Below, piece after piece: positions 5,965-6,913 of a stretch of 6,913 nucleotides of DNA (position 1 is its first letter; each line of letters starts with the position of its first letter). Where the stretch lies: positions 1 to 6,913 of the forward strand of contig QOAL01000101.1 in NCBI GenBank assembly GCA_003978135.1, in the 5' to 3' direction. This DNA comes from Thermodesulfatator sp. Lineage in GTDB: Bacteria > Desulfobacterota > Dissulfuribacteria > Dissulfuribacterales > QOAL01. Position numbers and translations under genes: made by a program. The notes under the pieces were generated by a model. The model made no database searches. It saw only the letters and a list, made by a program, of their open reading frames with translations, and was not told the DNA's origin.

Positions 5965-6539
5965 AGCTTATTGTAGGATTGGGTAATCCCGGGGAGAGGT
6001 ATAGATTTTCTAGGCACAACTTTGGTTTTATCGTCGTGGATATTCTGGCAGATGAATGGAGGATTCCTCTAAATCAGCAAGGTTACTTTTCTCTGTTTGG
6101 TAGGGGAATATTTAAAGGTGTTGAGCTCTTTCTTGTTAAGCCTATGACGTATATGAACAATTCAGGTGTGGCTTTAAAGGGGTGGTTTGAGTTCATTCTC
6201 CCTTCGGTAGAGGATGTATTGGTGATTCATGACGATCTCGATTTGCCATTTGGAGATGTGAGATTGAAGAAAGATGGAGGACACGGGGGGCACAGGGGAT
6301 TGATTTCCATAATAGAGGTAACAGGAACGAAGAATTTCTCAAGACTGAGAATTGGCACAGGCAGACCACAGGGAAGAGAGAGGGATAGAGAGGCTATAAT
6401 TGAGTGGCTTCTTCGTCCTCTCAGTCAGGATGAATTATTACAGCTTGATAAATCTTTTGAAAAGGCAAAAAATTGTATTGAAGAATTTATTCTTTATGGT
6501 ATAGAAAAAGCTATGAGTAATTGTAACAAAAAGGCTTAA
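5961..6539 (+). CDS. pth: Peptidyl-tRNA hydrolase
   Basis: This cytoplasmic enzyme cleaves the ester bond of peptidyl-tRNAs that drop off ribosomes and so recycles tRNA. The 192 residues match the usual length of bacterial Pth. Motifs: GLGNPG at 6-11, catalytic His19 (RHNFG), KPMTYMNNSG at 60-69 with the conserved Asn66, HDDLDLPFG at 90-98 with Asp91, and GGHGGHRG at 106-113. The last motif has Arg112 where E. coli Pth has Asn114, a residue linked to tRNA contact; the catalytic residues are intact. The GTG start at 5961 overlaps the porin stop (GTGA) and gives the standard MKLIVGLGNPG beginning. Base composition is clearly lower in GC (about 41% by hand count over 6001-6480) than the porin gene. 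In many bacteria pth follows the genes for ribosomal protein L25 and ribose-phosphate pyrophosphokinase; here it follows a porin and precedes hppA. Confidence 0.96.
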   Translation: MKLIVGLGNPGERYRFSRHNFGFIVVDILADEWRIPLNQQGYFSLFGRGIFKGVELFLVKPMTYMNNSGVALKGWFEFILPSVEDVLVIHDDLDLPFGDVRLKKDGGHGGHRGLISIIEVTGTKNFSRLRIGTGRPQGRERDREAIIEWLLRPLSQDELLQLDKSFEKAKNCIEEFILYGIEKAMSNCNKKA

Positions 6540-6547
6540 ATACGGTA

Positions 6548-6553
6548 GGAGGT
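6548..6553 (+). promoter_or_regulatory. Shine-Dalgarno site of hppA
   Basis: AGGAGG, part of TAGGAGGTG, sits seven bases before ATG 6561. It supports this start, and no promoter is evident in the 21-base gap after pth. Confidence 0.8.
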
Positions 6554-6560
6554 GTTTATC

Positions 6561-6913
6561 ATGGAATACTGGGTTGTTTATGCACCGCTTATAGGTCTTC
6601 TGGGGCTTGTCATGGCTGGTGTTATCTACCTCTACATAAGAACCCTTCCTGTGGGCACAGATGTGATGAAGGAAATCTCGGATATGATTCATGAAGGTGC
6701 CATGGCTTTCCTTAAGAGGGAGTATAAAGTGGTTTCTATATTTGTTGTTGTTGTAGCGGTACTTCTGGCCATATTTATAGGTTTATGGACGGGAGTGGCT
6801 TTTGTAGTGGGTGCTTTCTGTTCAGCCCTTGCCGGTTTCTTTGGTATGAAGGCTGCCACTCGTGGTAATGTGAGAACGGCAGCTGCTGCTAATGTCTATG
6901 GGCAGGACAGGGC
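6561..6913 (+). CDS. hppA: Membrane-bound ion-translocating pyrophosphatase, N-terminal part (cut by window edge)
   Basis: This inner-membrane pump couples hydrolysis of inorganic pyrophosphate to proton or sodium export. About 117 residues of an expected 670-800 are visible. The first transmembrane helix is at about 4-26 (VVYAPLIGLLGLVMAGVIYL). It is followed by the family-typical segment with MIHEGAMAFLKREYK (42-56), a second helix at about 57-75, a third at about 78-97, and the signature GMKAATRGNVRTAAAA (95-110). These match the N-terminus of H+-PPases. Residues that decide sodium versus proton transport and potassium dependence lie beyond the window. It starts 21 bases after pth and is probably in the same transcript. 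Pyrophosphate-driven pumps are common in energy-limited anaerobes, which supports the habitat guess. Confidence 0.94.
   Translation, partial: MEYWVVYAPLIGLLGLVMAGVIYLYIRTLPVGTDVMKEISDMIHEGAMAFLKREYKVVSIFVVVVAVLLAIFIGLWTGVAFVVGAFCSALAGFFGMKAATRGNVRTAAAANVYGQDR

Noticed and set aside
6438..6692. Minus-strand 84-codon frame across the pth-hppA junction
   Set aside because: It overlaps two well-supported genes on the other strand and has no features of a real protein.
1..6913. Defence system, toxin-antitoxin pair, prophage, insertion sequence or CRISPR array
   Set aside because: Every long coding region matches a housekeeping or envelope family. No transposase, integrase, terminal inverted repeats or spaced repeats were seen, and RecD2 alone is a common chromosomal repair helicase.

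Overview
The window is an ordinary stretch of a Gram-negative bacterial chromosome with all recognisable genes on the plus strand. A signal-peptide-bearing outer-membrane beta-barrel protein shows there is an outer membrane. The combination of a DppC-type permease, RecD2 helicase, type I-beta DAHP synthase with an N-terminal regulatory domain, and a membrane pyrophosphatase fits an anaerobic or deep-branching group such as Desulfobacterota. That placement is inference from gene content, not from a phylogenetic marker.

Layout: (1) positions 1-637 hold the 3' part of a dipeptide/oligopeptide ABC transporter permease. (2) Positions 640-2982 hold recD2, starting two bases after the permease stop, so the two are probably co-transcribed. 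(3) Positions 2983-3325 are a 343-base gap with no convincing gene. It has a candidate promoter and several short palindromes ahead of the next gene. (4) Positions 3326-4456 encode a divergent I-beta DAHP synthase, the first enzyme of the shikimate pathway. (5) Positions 4457-4587 form a regulatory gap with an extended -10 element, two dyads, an orphan strong Shine-Dalgarno sequence and the real one. (6) Positions 4588-5964 encode an exported porin-like beta-barrel protein with an acidic C-terminal tail. (7) Positions 5961-6539 encode peptidyl-tRNA hydrolase, overlapping the porin stop by four bases. (8) Positions 6561-6913 hold the start of a membrane-bound proton- or sodium-pumping pyrophosphatase, cut by the window edge.

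The genes do not form one pathway. They look like at least three transcription units: transporter plus recD2; aroF; and porin-pth-hppA. I found no mobile element, CRISPR array, RNA gene or defence/toxin module, and no evidence for a new biological system. The points most worth a second look are the divergent active-site surroundings of the DAHP synthase, the translational overlap of an outer-membrane protein with pth (with a drop in GC content at the same junction), and the palindrome-rich upstream regions of aroF and the porin gene.
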